A stretch of DNA of 64,000 nucleotides from Promethearchaeota archaeon (GTDB lineage: Archaea; Asgardarchaeota; Lokiarchaeia; Sigyniarchaeales; SOKP01), in contig JABCSY010000004.1 in the NCBI GenBank assembly GCA_018238625.1, positions 22,868 through 86,867 on the forward strand, given 5' to 3'. Below are positions 1-8,894 of the stretch, one piece after another; position 1 is the first letter of the stretch, and each line of letters starts with the position of its first letter. The notes beneath the pieces are model-generated. The model made no database searches. It had not been told where the DNA came from and saw only the letters and a list, made by a program, of their open reading frames with translations. Made by a program: the position numbers and the translations under genes.

Positions 1-1
1 A

Positions 2-688
2 TTAGAAACTATAGAATCTATTCGAAATAATAACACTGTGAGATGTTTAATAATAACTGGCTCCGGAAAGGCTTTTTCGGCCGGTGGAGACATAAAACAA
101 TTTAAGGCGAGTATTGAAAATGGCACATCAGGTCAAGTTATGGACGATTTAACGAAAGACCTTTATAAAATTGCGTTAATTTTGCGTCTTTATCCAAAAC
201 CTGTTATCGCGTCTGTGAATGGCTGGGCAGTAGGAGCTGGAATGAACCTCGCTCTCTCGTGTGATATCATAATTGCCTCAGAAAAAGCGAGGTTTAGGCA
301 ATCTTTTTCCAAACTCGCTCTAATTCCTGGATTCGCTGGAACTATTTTGTTAAGTCGTCAGCTCACGTGGCAACAAGCGACACAAATGGCGTTTTTCGGA
401 GACACTTATACAGCTAAAGAGATGAAAAAACTTGGTTTTGTTAACGAAATCGTTCCTCATGAAGATTTAGAAAAGATTTCTTTACAATGGGCTGAGAGAC
501 TCGCCAAGGGACCAACATTAACATATGCAAGGACAAAAAAATTATTCTTTGATGCTCTTAGCACGCCCTTAGAGGAACACCTTGAAAAAGAACGACAAAT
601 ACAGATAAAATCGGCTGAATCTGAAGATTATAAAATTGGTGTATTTGCACTAAACGACAAAAAGGAACCTAAATTTATTGGAAATTAA
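2..688 (+). CDS. Enoyl-CoA hydratase/isomerase (crotonase) family protein, 5' partial
   Basis: The reading frame is open to the left window edge, so the true start lies outside; the GTG at 38 falls inside the fold. Crotonase landmarks are present: the first oxyanion-hole segment (SAGGDI), the second (AVGAGMNLALSCD) and the IPGFAGT segment. Family members act on acyl-CoA thioesters (hydration, isomerisation or hydrolysis) in the cytosol. By alignment from memory, the two glutamates of classical enoyl-CoA hydratase are replaced: the FxQPE site reads FRQSF, and the second Glu position reads Gln in ATQMAFFGD. Plain hydratase activity is therefore doubtful, and an isomerase or other crotonase-fold reaction is more likely. 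Downstream genes encode a prenyltransferase and iron-sulfur redox proteins on the same strand. Family assignment is firm; substrate unknown. Confidence 0.88.
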   Translation, partial: LETIESIRNNNTVRCLIITGSGKAFSAGGDIKQFKASIENGTSGQVMDDLTKDLYKIALILRLYPKPVIASVNGWAVGAGMNLALSCDIIIASEKARFRQSFSKLALIPGFAGTILLSRQLTWQQATQMAFFGDTYTAKEMKKLGFVNEIVPHEDLEKISLQWAERLAKGPTLTYARTKKLFFDALSTPLEEHLEKERQIQIKSAESEDYKIGVFALNDKKEPKFIGN

Positions 689-781
689 TATATTCGTGTA
701 AAGTAATTTCTATAAATCTTAAATCCTTTTTAGAATATTATATATTATTTTAATAACGCGTAATTTAAAGTGATTCTTTCG

Positions 782-1597
782 ATGAGTAAGGGATTTAGAC
801 TTCTAAGGGTTGAATATATTTTTGCTGTGCTCATTCCTTGTTTATTGAGCATATATTTAAACGATTACGATGTTTATCCTCACATTTGGATATTAGCTGG
901 ATTTGTGTTTTATGCCATTACGGGAAATACACTTAATGATGTAATCGATATGAAAGATCCAAACGAAAAGGAAACGCTAGAAAGAGTACAGGGTTATAGC
1001 CGAAAAGAAATATTCACAATTTCTCTAGCAAGTTTTTTATTAGGGACCGTATGTTTCATGAAAAGTATCGTAGAAAAACCCCTCTTAGGCGTTTATTTAG
1101 CTATTATCGTTATTTCCGTAATTCTATACTGTCTATTTAAATCGCAGGTTATTATTAACCATATTATTTTAGGAATATCGCACATTTTTTTACCTTATTT
1201 TATAATAAAAATCAACGCTGGCGATATTTCTATGAATTTCTTTCCTGGTCTAACTTTATTTGAGTTATTAATATTACTTTCTATAACCTCTGTGGCATTT
1301 TCCGGTCAAATGCTTCACGAAATGATTGATGGAGATTCGTTATCAAAATTATCTCCAAAAGCGTCTCGCTTAATAATATGGATTGCCTCTGTGATATCAC
1401 TGATAATCGCTATATTTTCTCTTATTATCACTCAGTTAATCATATTTTTGCCAATCTTTTTCTTTCCTTTTGGAATTATGTATATTTTTAGGAAACCTAG
1501 AAGTGATTTAGCAGGAAGAAGTTCGTTAAAAGATGTGGGGATCATATTAGGAAATCTAATATTCGCTTATATCATAATTTTAATTATTGCACCTTAA
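782..1597 (+). CDS. UbiA-type polyprenyltransferase, integral membrane
   Basis: A hydrophobic protein of 271 residues with about eight or nine predicted membrane segments. The first aspartate-rich motif of the UbiA superfamily is at about residues 52-59 (NDVIDMKD). A weaker second acidic site is at about 179-185 (HEMIDGD). UbiA enzymes transfer a prenyl chain from a polyprenyl diphosphate to an acceptor within the membrane; in archaea this includes ether-lipid synthesis and quinone synthesis. I chose ATG at 782 over the in-frame GTG at 770 because the conserved N-terminus (KGFRLLRVEY) begins just after it. The first motif lacks the usual spacing to the RPxRP loop, so the acceptor cannot be named. 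It lies between the crotonase and two iron-sulfur proteins, which might hint at a lipid- or quinone-linked redox role. Confidence 0.75.
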   Translation: MSKGFRLLRVEYIFAVLIPCLLSIYLNDYDVYPHIWILAGFVFYAITGNTLNDVIDMKDPNEKETLERVQGYSRKEIFTISLASFLLGTVCFMKSIVEKPLLGVYLAIIVISVILYCLFKSQVIINHIILGISHIFLPYFIIKINAGDISMNFFPGLTLFELLILLSITSVAFSGQMLHEMIDGDSLSKLSPKASRLIIWIASVISLIIAIFSLIITQLIIFLPIFFFPFGIMYIFRKPRSDLAGRSSLKDVGIILGNLIFAYIIILIIAP

Positions 1598-1687
1598 AAA
1601 ATCATTCTTAATAACGAATTTAAAAGATTATAACTTTTTATCTAATCAAATCAAGAAGAAATAAAGAATAAAAAAAATGAGTTTGAA

Positions 1688-2956
1688 ATGACTAAAATTG
1701 AACCTGTTGATAAAGATTTTTTTTCTCCGTTTAACGAAGAAGCTTGCACTCTTTGTGGAGAATGTTTTCATAATTGTCCCGTAATGGGCCTTTCTATTGA
1801 AGAATCCATTGAAGAAATGAAAAAATTAATCGCTGGGAATGAAACAAAACGAGTGTTAAAAGAATGTCAGAGTTGTCATTCATGTAATTTTTATTGTCCT
1901 GAAAATGCTCATCCAGCAGAGTTGATTTTGCAGAGATGGAACGAAAAGTACAAAAGAGAGGGGTTAAAAATCCGTGGGAAGCATTATATGACGCTTTATC
2001 CTCACTACCCTAACTTCCGATCTTACGTTATGGACCACATGCCTAAAAAAACGCAAGAACTTGTTAAATCATGGGCAGATTTATCTCCTTTAAAAGGTGA
2101 CACGCTTACTTATCCAGGATGTAACATAATTACCTATGCCGAGTTAACGCAAGCAAGCTTTTTTAAGGATCTAGATATTAGGGGTAGGCTTGAATATTGT
2201 TGTGGAGAAACATTATTTCGAACGGGATACGAAGACGAGTTATTTCAAGTTACTAAGAGGTTAGATAAATGGTTTAATATATTAAAACCAAAAAATTTGC
2301 TAGTTTTGTGCACAGCAGGAACTAATGTTTTCAAAAATGTATTACCTCGTTATGGATTAACCTATAAATTTGATTCTGTTAAATCTTATATCCAATATTT
2401 ATGGGAAAAAATTGAGAATGGTAAAATTCAAATTACAAATAAATTAGATATGACGGTTTCGATTCAAGATTCTTGTTATTCAAAAATGTTTGGAGATGAC
2501 TACATGGATTTACCTCGAAAAATTTTAGAAGCAATTGGGGTAAAAGTAATTGAAATTGAAGCATGTCGCGAAAATATGAGGTGTTGTGGAATTGGAGGCG
2601 GATTTTCTGTGGATTCAGCGTATCACACAATGAAATTAAGATCAGCAACAATGAGAAACATAAAAGAATTTAACAAAGCGAAAGTAGACGCTGTTTGCGT
2701 TTATTGCGCTGGGTGTTTAGCTACTTACAGCACCGCCAAAAAATTATATCTCGGGAAATTTAAAGTGTACCACATTATCGAACTGCTCCAGATGGCCATG
2801 GGAGAAAAACCTATGTCCAATAAAGAGAAAAAAAAAAGGGCTAAACATTTCTTTTGGGGCATAATGAAAAAACAACTCCCGAAATTACCCTCAAAAAAAA
2901 CATTTAAAATAGCAGATCTCCCAGAAGATCCACCACCGTATAGCGAGGCGTATTAA
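1688..2956 (+). CDS. CCG-domain (HdrB/HdrD/GlpC-like) iron-sulfur protein with two ferredoxin motifs
   Basis: A 422-residue cytosolic redox protein. The N-terminus has two [4Fe-4S] cysteine sets: C20/C23/C26 with C30, and C60/C63/C66 with C70, both ending in CP. Two CCG-type modules follow. The first has C144 and the C171-C172-G pair. The second has DSC, RCCGIGGG and the CVYCAGC segment. This layout is that of the HdrD/GlpC/LldE-like family, which passes electrons between a flavoprotein or quinone/thiol pool and partner subunits; in HdrB the CCG modules bind unusual [4Fe-4S] clusters. It ends two bases before the next gene, a paralogue, so the two are almost certainly cotranscribed and may form a heterodimer. 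The C-terminal tail is basic then acidic/proline-rich. Physiological partner unknown. Confidence 0.87.
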   Translation: MTKIEPVDKDFFSPFNEEACTLCGECFHNCPVMGLSIEESIEEMKKLIAGNETKRVLKECQSCHSCNFYCPENAHPAELILQRWNEKYKREGLKIRGKHYMTLYPHYPNFRSYVMDHMPKKTQELVKSWADLSPLKGDTLTYPGCNIITYAELTQASFFKDLDIRGRLEYCCGETLFRTGYEDELFQVTKRLDKWFNILKPKNLLVLCTAGTNVFKNVLPRYGLTYKFDSVKSYIQYLWEKIENGKIQITNKLDMTVSIQDSCYSKMFGDDYMDLPRKILEAIGVKVIEIEACRENMRCCGIGGGFSVDSAYHTMKLRSATMRNIKEFNKAKVDAVCVYCAGCLATYSTAKKLYLGKFKVYHIIELLQMAMGEKPMSNKEKKKRAKHFFWGIMKKQLPKLPSKKTFKIADLPEDPPPYSEAY

Positions 2957-2958
2957 AA

Positions 2959-4317
2959 ATGGTGGAAAATAAAAGAACTCCTGCTTTCAGAGAAGATTTA
3001 TGTGATTTGTGTGGACTTTGTTTTCATCTATGTCCCGTTTTACAATTACCTTTGGATGAAGCAAAAGAAGAGATTCAAAATTTAGTCAAAGGTCGAAAGT
3101 CAAAATATGTACTTGAAAAATGTAATACTTGTTTATCTTGCAATCTATACTGCCCTCAAAATGCTAACCCATATCAATTGATACTCGAGAGATGGAACGA
3201 TTCGTATAAAGAGAGAGGCGCGCCTCCTCTTTACTATTTTGTTTGTCCTACTGAAGATCGTAACATTTGGCAACTTCTAAATTTGTTTTTATCTAATCGA
3301 GAAAGAAGATGGATATATAAGTGGATGCATTACGTTCCTAAGAGCGAGGATACTGTTTTGTTAATTGGAAACTATACACATATATTCCCATTTATTATTG
3401 GAGGTAGTAAATTGCTTAATTACTTCAAGCCTATCGATCGGATCGACCAATGGGAAGGAGGTGCCTACTTATACCAAGGAGGATACTTAGATATTGTAAA
3501 AAAGATAGCTGAGAGGACAAAAAGAGATTTTGATAGTTGGGGCGTCAAAAATGTTGTTGCTACTTTAGATGCTGTTGAGTATTTCTTCAAGGAAGTCCAT
3601 CCGAAGGAAATGGGGGTGAAACACGATCAGAATTTTATAAATTTTCATCGCTGGTTATTAGATAATATTAGCTCCGGAGAAATCAATCTTCAAAACCAAC
3701 TTAATCTAACGGTTACCGTTCACGATAACTGCTTTTCTAAAGCACTAGGAGGATATTGGGAGGAACCAAGAACAATATTGGAGAAATGCGGTTGTAAAAT
3801 ACTTGAGATGAAACACATTAAAAAAGATTCGTTGTGTTGCGGGTTTGGAGCTGGGGCATCGTGGGTTAAGAATATTTCTCTACCTTTTGATATGATCTCT
3901 GAAGGAGTAAAAAAATTTAAGGAAGCAGAAGATACTGGCGCAAAAGCTCTAATATCTTACTGTGGAGGATGTATTTATTTAATGTGGGCTACTAAGGAGT
4001 TGTTGAGAAGTAAAATAGATTTATATCATATCATTGAAATTGTCAGAATGGCAATGGGCGAAGAATTAGATTATCCTAAGGATAACATTAAACGAGCGTG
4101 GGATGTCATTGCGATTATAACTTACTCTTTGCTACTATCGTCTTTTAAGAAAAACTTTTACATAAAAAGTATTACCTACGACAAAGATTTTAGCACATAT
4201 AAACCGAAGAAGTATTTACTATTAAGGTCGATAAGGTATCTATTTGATTTTAAGTTAATTAGAATCCTTTACGCTAAAATGTTTAGGTTAATGATGCCTA
4301 TTATGAAGACACGATAG
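2959..4317 (+). CDS. CCG-domain iron-sulfur protein paralogue with degenerate first CCG module
   Basis: A 452-residue paralogue of the preceding gene, starting two bases after its stop. The two ferredoxin-type cysteine sets are intact (C15/C18/C21/C25 and C55/C58/C61/C65). The C-terminal CCG module is also intact (HDNCFSK, SLCCGFGAG, SYCGGC). The middle module has lost its cysteines: where the first protein has PGC and YCCGE, this one has IGNY and WEGGAYLYQGG. It therefore probably binds one CCG-type cluster instead of two. The C-terminus has about 80 extra basic and hydrophobic residues. The pairing of a full and a half-dead paralogue suggests a heteromeric electron-transfer complex. The partner and substrate are not visible here. 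Confidence 0.85.
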   Translation: MVENKRTPAFREDLCDLCGLCFHLCPVLQLPLDEAKEEIQNLVKGRKSKYVLEKCNTCLSCNLYCPQNANPYQLILERWNDSYKERGAPPLYYFVCPTEDRNIWQLLNLFLSNRERRWIYKWMHYVPKSEDTVLLIGNYTHIFPFIIGGSKLLNYFKPIDRIDQWEGGAYLYQGGYLDIVKKIAERTKRDFDSWGVKNVVATLDAVEYFFKEVHPKEMGVKHDQNFINFHRWLLDNISSGEINLQNQLNLTVTVHDNCFSKALGGYWEEPRTILEKCGCKILEMKHIKKDSLCCGFGAGASWVKNISLPFDMISEGVKKFKEAEDTGAKALISYCGGCIYLMWATKELLRSKIDLYHIIEIVRMAMGEELDYPKDNIKRAWDVIAIITYSLLLSSFKKNFYIKSITYDKDFSTYKPKKYLLLRSIRYLFDFKLIRILYAKMFRLMMPIMKTR

Positions 4318-4368
4318 AAAAAACAAACCTTTAGTAGTATAAAAGCTATATTCATATTTCAATTCATT

Positions 4369-4394
4369 ATCCTAAACCAAATGAGGCTTAGGAT
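4369..4394 (+). terminator. Possible intrinsic terminator hairpin after the iron-sulfur gene pair
   Basis: A ten-base-pair stem with one mismatch: ATCCTAAACC, a six-base loop, then GGCTTAGGAT. It lies about 50 bases after the stop codon of the second iron-sulfur gene and is followed by A/T-rich sequence with short T runs. Position fits transcript ending or 3' processing of the upstream operon. The function is inferred from structure alone. Confidence 0.4.
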
Positions 4395-4476
4395 TTTGAA
4401 AAAATTTCTTTATAAAGGTTTTTTATTGAAATTCTGGATAGAGATACTATTTATATAGGATTTTTTTTATATTTAA

Positions 4477-4523
4477 ATTACCAAAGTCCGAAAATCGGTA
4501 ATTTTAGTTGTTTAGCTAAAATT
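4477..4523 (+). promoter_or_regulatory. Cluster of small inverted repeats upstream of the MoxR gene
   Basis: Three nested or adjacent inverted repeats lie within 47 bases: ATTACC with GGTAAT (4477-4502) enclosing CCGA-AAA-TCGG (4488-4498), then AATTTTAG with CTAAAATT (4500-4523). The distance to the proposed start is about 80 bases. This could be a folded 5' leader or a set of operator half-sites for the MoxR/VWA operon. No known riboswitch class was recognised. Confidence 0.3.
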
Positions 4524-4604
4524 GTGCCTTAAAACATAATTCTAAAGAAATCTAATAATTAATTAAAAAATTACATTTAATCGCGTAAAAAGGAGGGGAA
4601 AATT

Positions 4605-5837
4605 ATATCTGATTCTATTTCTAAAAAAAAAATTGAATATATCCAGCAAAATGACGAATTTGATTATTTAAAAAGCTTAATTAACTCTCTTGAAAAGGGT
4701 AATTGCGCTGGAATTTTACTACAAGGTCCACCGGGTACAGGAAAAACTTTATTGGCGATCTCGCTTGCTAAGGCGTATAAAGCCTCTTACTATATTATTG
4801 ATGGGTCGCCTGACCTTGATAGAAGAGACATCGAAGGTAATTGGGAGCTTTTAAAGGGCGAAACTAAATTTAATTACGGTCCTCTTACTTTAGCCATTAA
4901 GGATGCAAATAATGAGGGAATAGCTTTTATTATTATTAATGAAATTAACGCTATTCGCGAAAATGAACAAATATCGCTAAATTCTCTTTTATCCGAAAAT
5001 CATATCAACTTAATTTCAAAGGGTTTTGAAAAACACGAATTAAATTCTGAAAGTAAATTAATCATTATAGGAACTATGAATAAAGGGGTTATTGGTATTA
5101 ATAAATTACAAGAAGCTTTTGAGGATCGCTTTATCATAACCCCTGAAATATCTTATCCTTTAAAAAACAAAGAAATTGACATTGCGAGCCAAATCTCGGG
5201 ATGTAAGAAAAAGATTGCTGAGATTGTTGTAGATGCTGCTCGCCAAATTAGGAAACAGGCGATCCAAGATTATTCTATAACAAAAATATTTTCAACTCGC
5301 TTAGTAGTAAATTTCTGTATGTTAATTTCTCTGATGCCCCCTAAATACTTAAAACACAACATCGAAAATGTAATCATCAATAAACTCGGAACTACTACTG
5401 AAGAGAAGAAAAGCATCGCCATGATTCTTGATGGAAAGATGTTCGAAACCAAGTTAAAGGAAGAATTAATAGATAAAAAGACAACGTTAATGAGCCGGGA
5501 ATGTAAGTTAGATAAAGATTCACTCGACCAACTACTTACTAACACTAAAGTATGTTTTACTGATTATATTAGTAAATATGGCCGATCAAATGCGTTTAGA
5601 CAAAACGGAAATATAATGTGGAAATTGATTCAATGGATGTGGTTAAATAAAAGGGAAACTTTACAAAATTATTTTCAACTGACAGAGGTTCTAAGCTTAC
5701 CTACGCAATACAAACAGCAAACAGGAAAAGAATACATTTACAATGGAAATATAACCTTAAATTATATAAAGTGGATATACCAGAAAAAACCCGAAGAATT
5801 AAAGAATTTTATGAAGAAATTGTATCCTGTTTTATAA
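4605..5837 (+). CDS. MoxR-type AAA+ ATPase, probable ATA start
   Basis: A AAA+ ATPase of about 410 residues with Walker A GPPGTGKT at about residues 41-48. MoxR proteins act as chaperone-like motors with a VWA partner, which is the next gene. The Walker B-like segment reads FIIINEINAI, so the usual aspartate before the catalytic glutamate is asparagine. A segment near EAFEDRF fits sensor 1 and the arginine finger. No ATG, GTG or TTG precedes the Walker A motif in this frame after the stop at 4578. A strong Shine-Dalgarno (GGAGGGG, 4592-4598) is eight bases ahead of ATA at 4605 (ATT at 4602 is closer). I therefore propose ATA as the start; the first TTG, at 4752, would delete the P-loop. The 3' end overlaps the VWA gene by 67 bases. 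Confidence 0.82.
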   Translation: MSDSISKKKIEYIQQNDEFDYLKSLINSLEKGNCAGILLQGPPGTGKTLLAISLAKAYKASYYIIDGSPDLDRRDIEGNWELLKGETKFNYGPLTLAIKDANNEGIAFIIINEINAIRENEQISLNSLLSENHINLISKGFEKHELNSESKLIIIGTMNKGVIGINKLQEAFEDRFIITPEISYPLKNKEIDIASQISGCKKKIAEIVVDAARQIRKQAIQDYSITKIFSTRLVVNFCMLISLMPPKYLKHNIENVIINKLGTTTEEKKSIAMILDGKMFETKLKEELIDKKTTLMSRECKLDKDSLDQLLTNTKVCFTDYISKYGRSNAFRQNGNIMWKLIQWMWLNKRETLQNYFQLTEVLSLPTQYKQQTGKEYIYNGNITLNYIKWIYQKKPEELKNFMKKLYPVL

Positions 5838-7945
5838 CATATAATATATGTACATTAGCAAAAATCAGATTGAAAAGCTGTGAAATCGTGTTAACTGAAT
5901 TAATAGACCTGTTTGAAAGGGATTTTACTTCCGATGTATTAGCTTTAACCAATATTGGGAAACGAATTAGTGGAAACAAGGATATAATGATTCAGTATAT
6001 AGGCAATATCCCTGCGGTTTATACTGATTGCAAATTTATATATTTACCTAACAAATTTAAGGAGGATATAAAAGCGGCTCAAGGGCTTGTTGCTCACGAA
6101 AGCGGTCATATAGGATACGGTTCATTTGAACTAGGATTGATAAAATTGATTGATGTTCTTGCTAAAAAATACAAATTACCACCGCTCTTTATTAAAAACT
6201 TAATTAACGTCGTTGAAGATGTAAGAATTAATGGTATTAATGATAAAAAATTTCCTGGATTTTATAGAAATTTGAGGGAGTTAACAATTAAGATGTTACC
6301 ACGAATTAAATCATCGATTAAATCGAACAATGATATACTCTTATATATCAACTTGTATATGGAAGAATTCGAAGAGTTCCAAAAAAAACCATCTTTAGGA
6401 ATGTTTAATCTAAGTGAAAAAGATTGGAAAGGGGTTTTGAAGGTTAAAAAATTTCTTTTAAAGTCGTTAAGCCCTAGCGCTTCTATTATTTCGTGTGATG
6501 TGTTATGTAACATTCTCAAAAAGTATTTCCCTGAAGAAAAATCGAGTTCGACACAAAAGAAAGGTAATCCCAATCCTAATATGAAACCTAATCCTAATAT
6601 GAACCCCCATCCTCATATGAATACTATCAACCATATGGAAATAAATGCTCGAAATAAAAAAAAAAAAGAAAAAACGGATTTAGATAAAATAAGCGAAAAG
6701 CTCATAGAAAAACTAAAAGATACTAAGATAAATCCCGAGGATTTAGACGATTTAGAGGACCCTGCTGAAAAGTTAAATCCTAAAGCGAATAAAAGCCGTA
6801 AAGAAAAAGATAGGGGACAGAAAAAAAGTAAAAGCAAAAAGAAAGGAAACGGAGAAATAGATAAAGAATCTGATAAAAATAATCAAAGTAAAGATGTAAA
6901 GGAATCTGATAAACAGTTTAAAAATAGTTCTCAAGATGATGAACTTGATGATCTCATCAAGAAAAAATTTAATTTGGATGATTTAAAAAAAGATTTAAAA
7001 CCAAAGAAAGAAGGTCATACCCCCATTAACAATGAAAGAAAAAAAGATAACTTTTTAGCAGAAATTAGAAACCTTGTTAAGAACGCGGATGACGCTATGA
7101 AAGAACGACTATTGATTTTAGGGGGAGGTAAATATTTTATCAGTTCAAGTAAGTGTGAACGTGAAAGAAAAGTAATCAATGTTAAAATTGAAAGTCAGAA
7201 AATGTGTCCTGACACTATGACTTATGTCCAGATTAAGTCTAATTATCAGGGGATAATCAAAAAAATGAAGTTAATTTTTGCTGACTTGAAAAATAAAGCT
7301 GCAGTTGACACGTTTCAAAAGAAAGGGAGGCTAAATAACAAATTTGTAAAGGCAGTTACCAGCGATTATCAATTTAAACAATGCTTTACAAGAAAAATTA
7401 CAAAGAAAGAATTGAGGTTGCTACTAATAGTAGATATTAGTGGAAGCATGAAAGGCGTTAAAATTCGAGCAGCAAAAATAGCCATGGTAATGTTATATGA
7501 AGCGCTTGAAGATTTGGCGAAAATTAGAATAGTTTTATTTACAGGGGGATATGACGCTTTAAATATTTTGGTGAAGGATTTTAACGAACCACTTAAATTA
7601 AGATATTTTGATAAATTTGGTTGTCACTCTACTTCTCGTCAAAATTTAGATGGAATTTCAATAAAACACGAGTCTGAAAAACTGGAAAGGAACGATCTCA
7701 TAATAGTCGTATCAGATGGGCAACCCTCGGCAGACGGGGGGTATAGCTTGTTTGATGCGATACCCGATATTCACGACGTTAGAAAACGCTTCAAAATGTT
7801 TGCGTTTTCTATAGATTCTCAAGGTGAATACTTGAACAAAATGTATGGTAAAGATTGGATACTAACAAGTTCTCGAAACGAGTTAGAGTTAGGAAACAAA
7901 ATGCTGAAATTTTGCCAAATAATCGTAAAAGAGTTTTATAGATAA
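5771..7945 (+). CDS. VWA-domain protein with N-terminal HExxH site, MoxR partner
   Basis: A 724-residue protein in three parts. Residues 1-200 contain HESGH at 109-113, and a downstream acidic segment (NVVEDVRING, about 155) that could supply a further metal ligand; the HExGHI plus VED pattern resembles CobT/NorD-type VWA proteins. Residues about 265-430 are a low-complexity Lys/Asp/Glu linker, starting with an NPNM-like repeat encoded near 6568-6633. Residues about 545-724 are a von Willebrand A domain with the MIDAS motif DISGS (D555) and D649 in VSDGQP. Such pairs with MoxR ATPases work in metal insertion or complex remodelling. The GTG start at 5771 lies inside the MoxR gene with no clear ribosome-binding site, so the start is uncertain. 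Whether the HExxH site is a protease or a metal site is unknown. Confidence 0.82.
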   Translation: MDIPEKTRRIKEFYEEIVSCFITYNICTLAKIRLKSCEIVLTELIDLFERDFTSDVLALTNIGKRISGNKDIMIQYIGNIPAVYTDCKFIYLPNKFKEDIKAAQGLVAHESGHIGYGSFELGLIKLIDVLAKKYKLPPLFIKNLINVVEDVRINGINDKKFPGFYRNLRELTIKMLPRIKSSIKSNNDILLYINLYMEEFEEFQKKPSLGMFNLSEKDWKGVLKVKKFLLKSLSPSASIISCDVLCNILKKYFPEEKSSSTQKKGNPNPNMKPNPNMNPHPHMNTINHMEINARNKKKKEKTDLDKISEKLIEKLKDTKINPEDLDDLEDPAEKLNPKANKSRKEKDRGQKKSKSKKKGNGEIDKESDKNNQSKDVKESDKQFKNSSQDDELDDLIKKKFNLDDLKKDLKPKKEGHTPINNERKKDNFLAEIRNLVKNADDAMKERLLILGGGKYFISSSKCERERKVINVKIESQKMCPDTMTYVQIKSNYQGIIKKMKLIFADLKNKAAVDTFQKKGRLNNKFVKAVTSDYQFKQCFTRKITKKELRLLLIVDISGSMKGVKIRAAKIAMVMLYEALEDLAKIRIVLFTGGYDALNILVKDFNEPLKLRYFDKFGCHSTSRQNLDGISIKHESEKLERNDLIIVVSDGQPSADGGYSLFDAIPDIHDVRKRFKMFAFSIDSQGEYLNKMYGKDWILTSSRNELELGNKMLKFCQIIVKEFYR

Positions 7946-7972
7946 AGTTAAATTAATAATTTATTTCATAAC

Positions 7973-8734
7973 TTATAAATACTTTTTCAACCACTTTACC
8001 GTAGGATTTATAAATTCTATCAGAAATTTTGCATCAAAATCATGGGTTGCGTTTTGTATTTCTACAAGTTTATGATTCTCATCTTTCGGTAACATTTGGA
8101 ATGCTTTTCTTGTAAGTTCTAGGGGAACTGCTTCGTCCGAGGTGCCTTGTACTATAAGAGTAGGAGGAACTAGTTTCTTTAAAGAAGGTTTTATCCGAAA
8201 TTGTGCAAAATTTGTCATAAAACTAAGATCAATAACGATAGGCTCACCATCTCCCGATGATGGAATTTTTACAGGTCCTTTGTTTAAATCCTTAAACCAA
8301 TCAGTTTGATCTTCTGATGAATGGACAAAGAAGTACGGTGCCCAAAATATATAAGTAATAATACCGGATAAATTTGCTTTTAAAACAGTAGGACCACCAT
8401 ATGAAAGACCCAATACAGCAATTCTTGAATATCCTTGATTCTGTACCCAACTATAAACATTTTCGAGATCAGTAGCTTGTTTAGATAATGTAATTGGTTC
8501 TCTTTTATTTTCACCAGAGCCCGAGAAATCAAATATAAGTACATCGTAACCCTCTTTATTTAACGCTTTAGCGGTCTCAGGAAAGCGTCCCAACTCATAT
8601 TTATCACCTGTAAATCCATGACACATTATAAGAATGGGGGGTTTTGCAGAGTTATTTTCTTCTGATGTTATGAATAATACTCCGTGAAGCTCATTCCCAT
8701 TCGTACTGGGGATTAGTACTTTTCTCTCTTCCAT
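7973..8734 (-). CDS. Alpha/beta hydrolase (S33/S9-like)
   Basis: A 253-residue serine hydrolase. The nucleophile elbow GLSYGG places Ser at residue 111. The acid is probably the Asp in GTSDEAVP and the base the His in NATHDF near the C-terminus. The oxyanion segment is CHGFTGDK. No signal peptide is visible, so a cytosolic esterase, thioesterase or peptidase is likely. It converges on the VWA gene with only 27 bases between the stops. The substrate cannot be told from sequence alone. Confidence 0.87.
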   Translation of the reverse strand: MEERKVLIPSTNGNELHGVLFITSEENNSAKPPILIMCHGFTGDKYELGRFPETAKALNKEGYDVLIFDFSGSGENKREPITLSKQATDLENVYSWVQNQGYSRIAVLGLSYGGPTVLKANLSGIITYIFWAPYFFVHSSEDQTDWFKDLNKGPVKIPSSGDGEPIVIDLSFMTNFAQFRIKPSLKKLVPPTLIVQGTSDEAVPLELTRKAFQMLPKDENHKLVEIQNATHDFDAKFLIEFINPTVKWLKKYL

Positions 8735-8894
8735 AGAAATTACCTAATACATGAAAAATGTATAACAAACGTAATGATTTTAAAGTAGAATCATTTTTAA
8801 AATTAATTTTTAAATGAATATTTCTAAGCAAAAAATCTTAAATAAAACTGATCCCTTGTTAAAATAATTATTAAATAAGATTAATGTGGAAATT

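Noticed and set aside
6568..6633. NPNM-like repeat seen as a possible separate element
   Set aside because: It is an in-frame low-complexity linker of the VWA protein.
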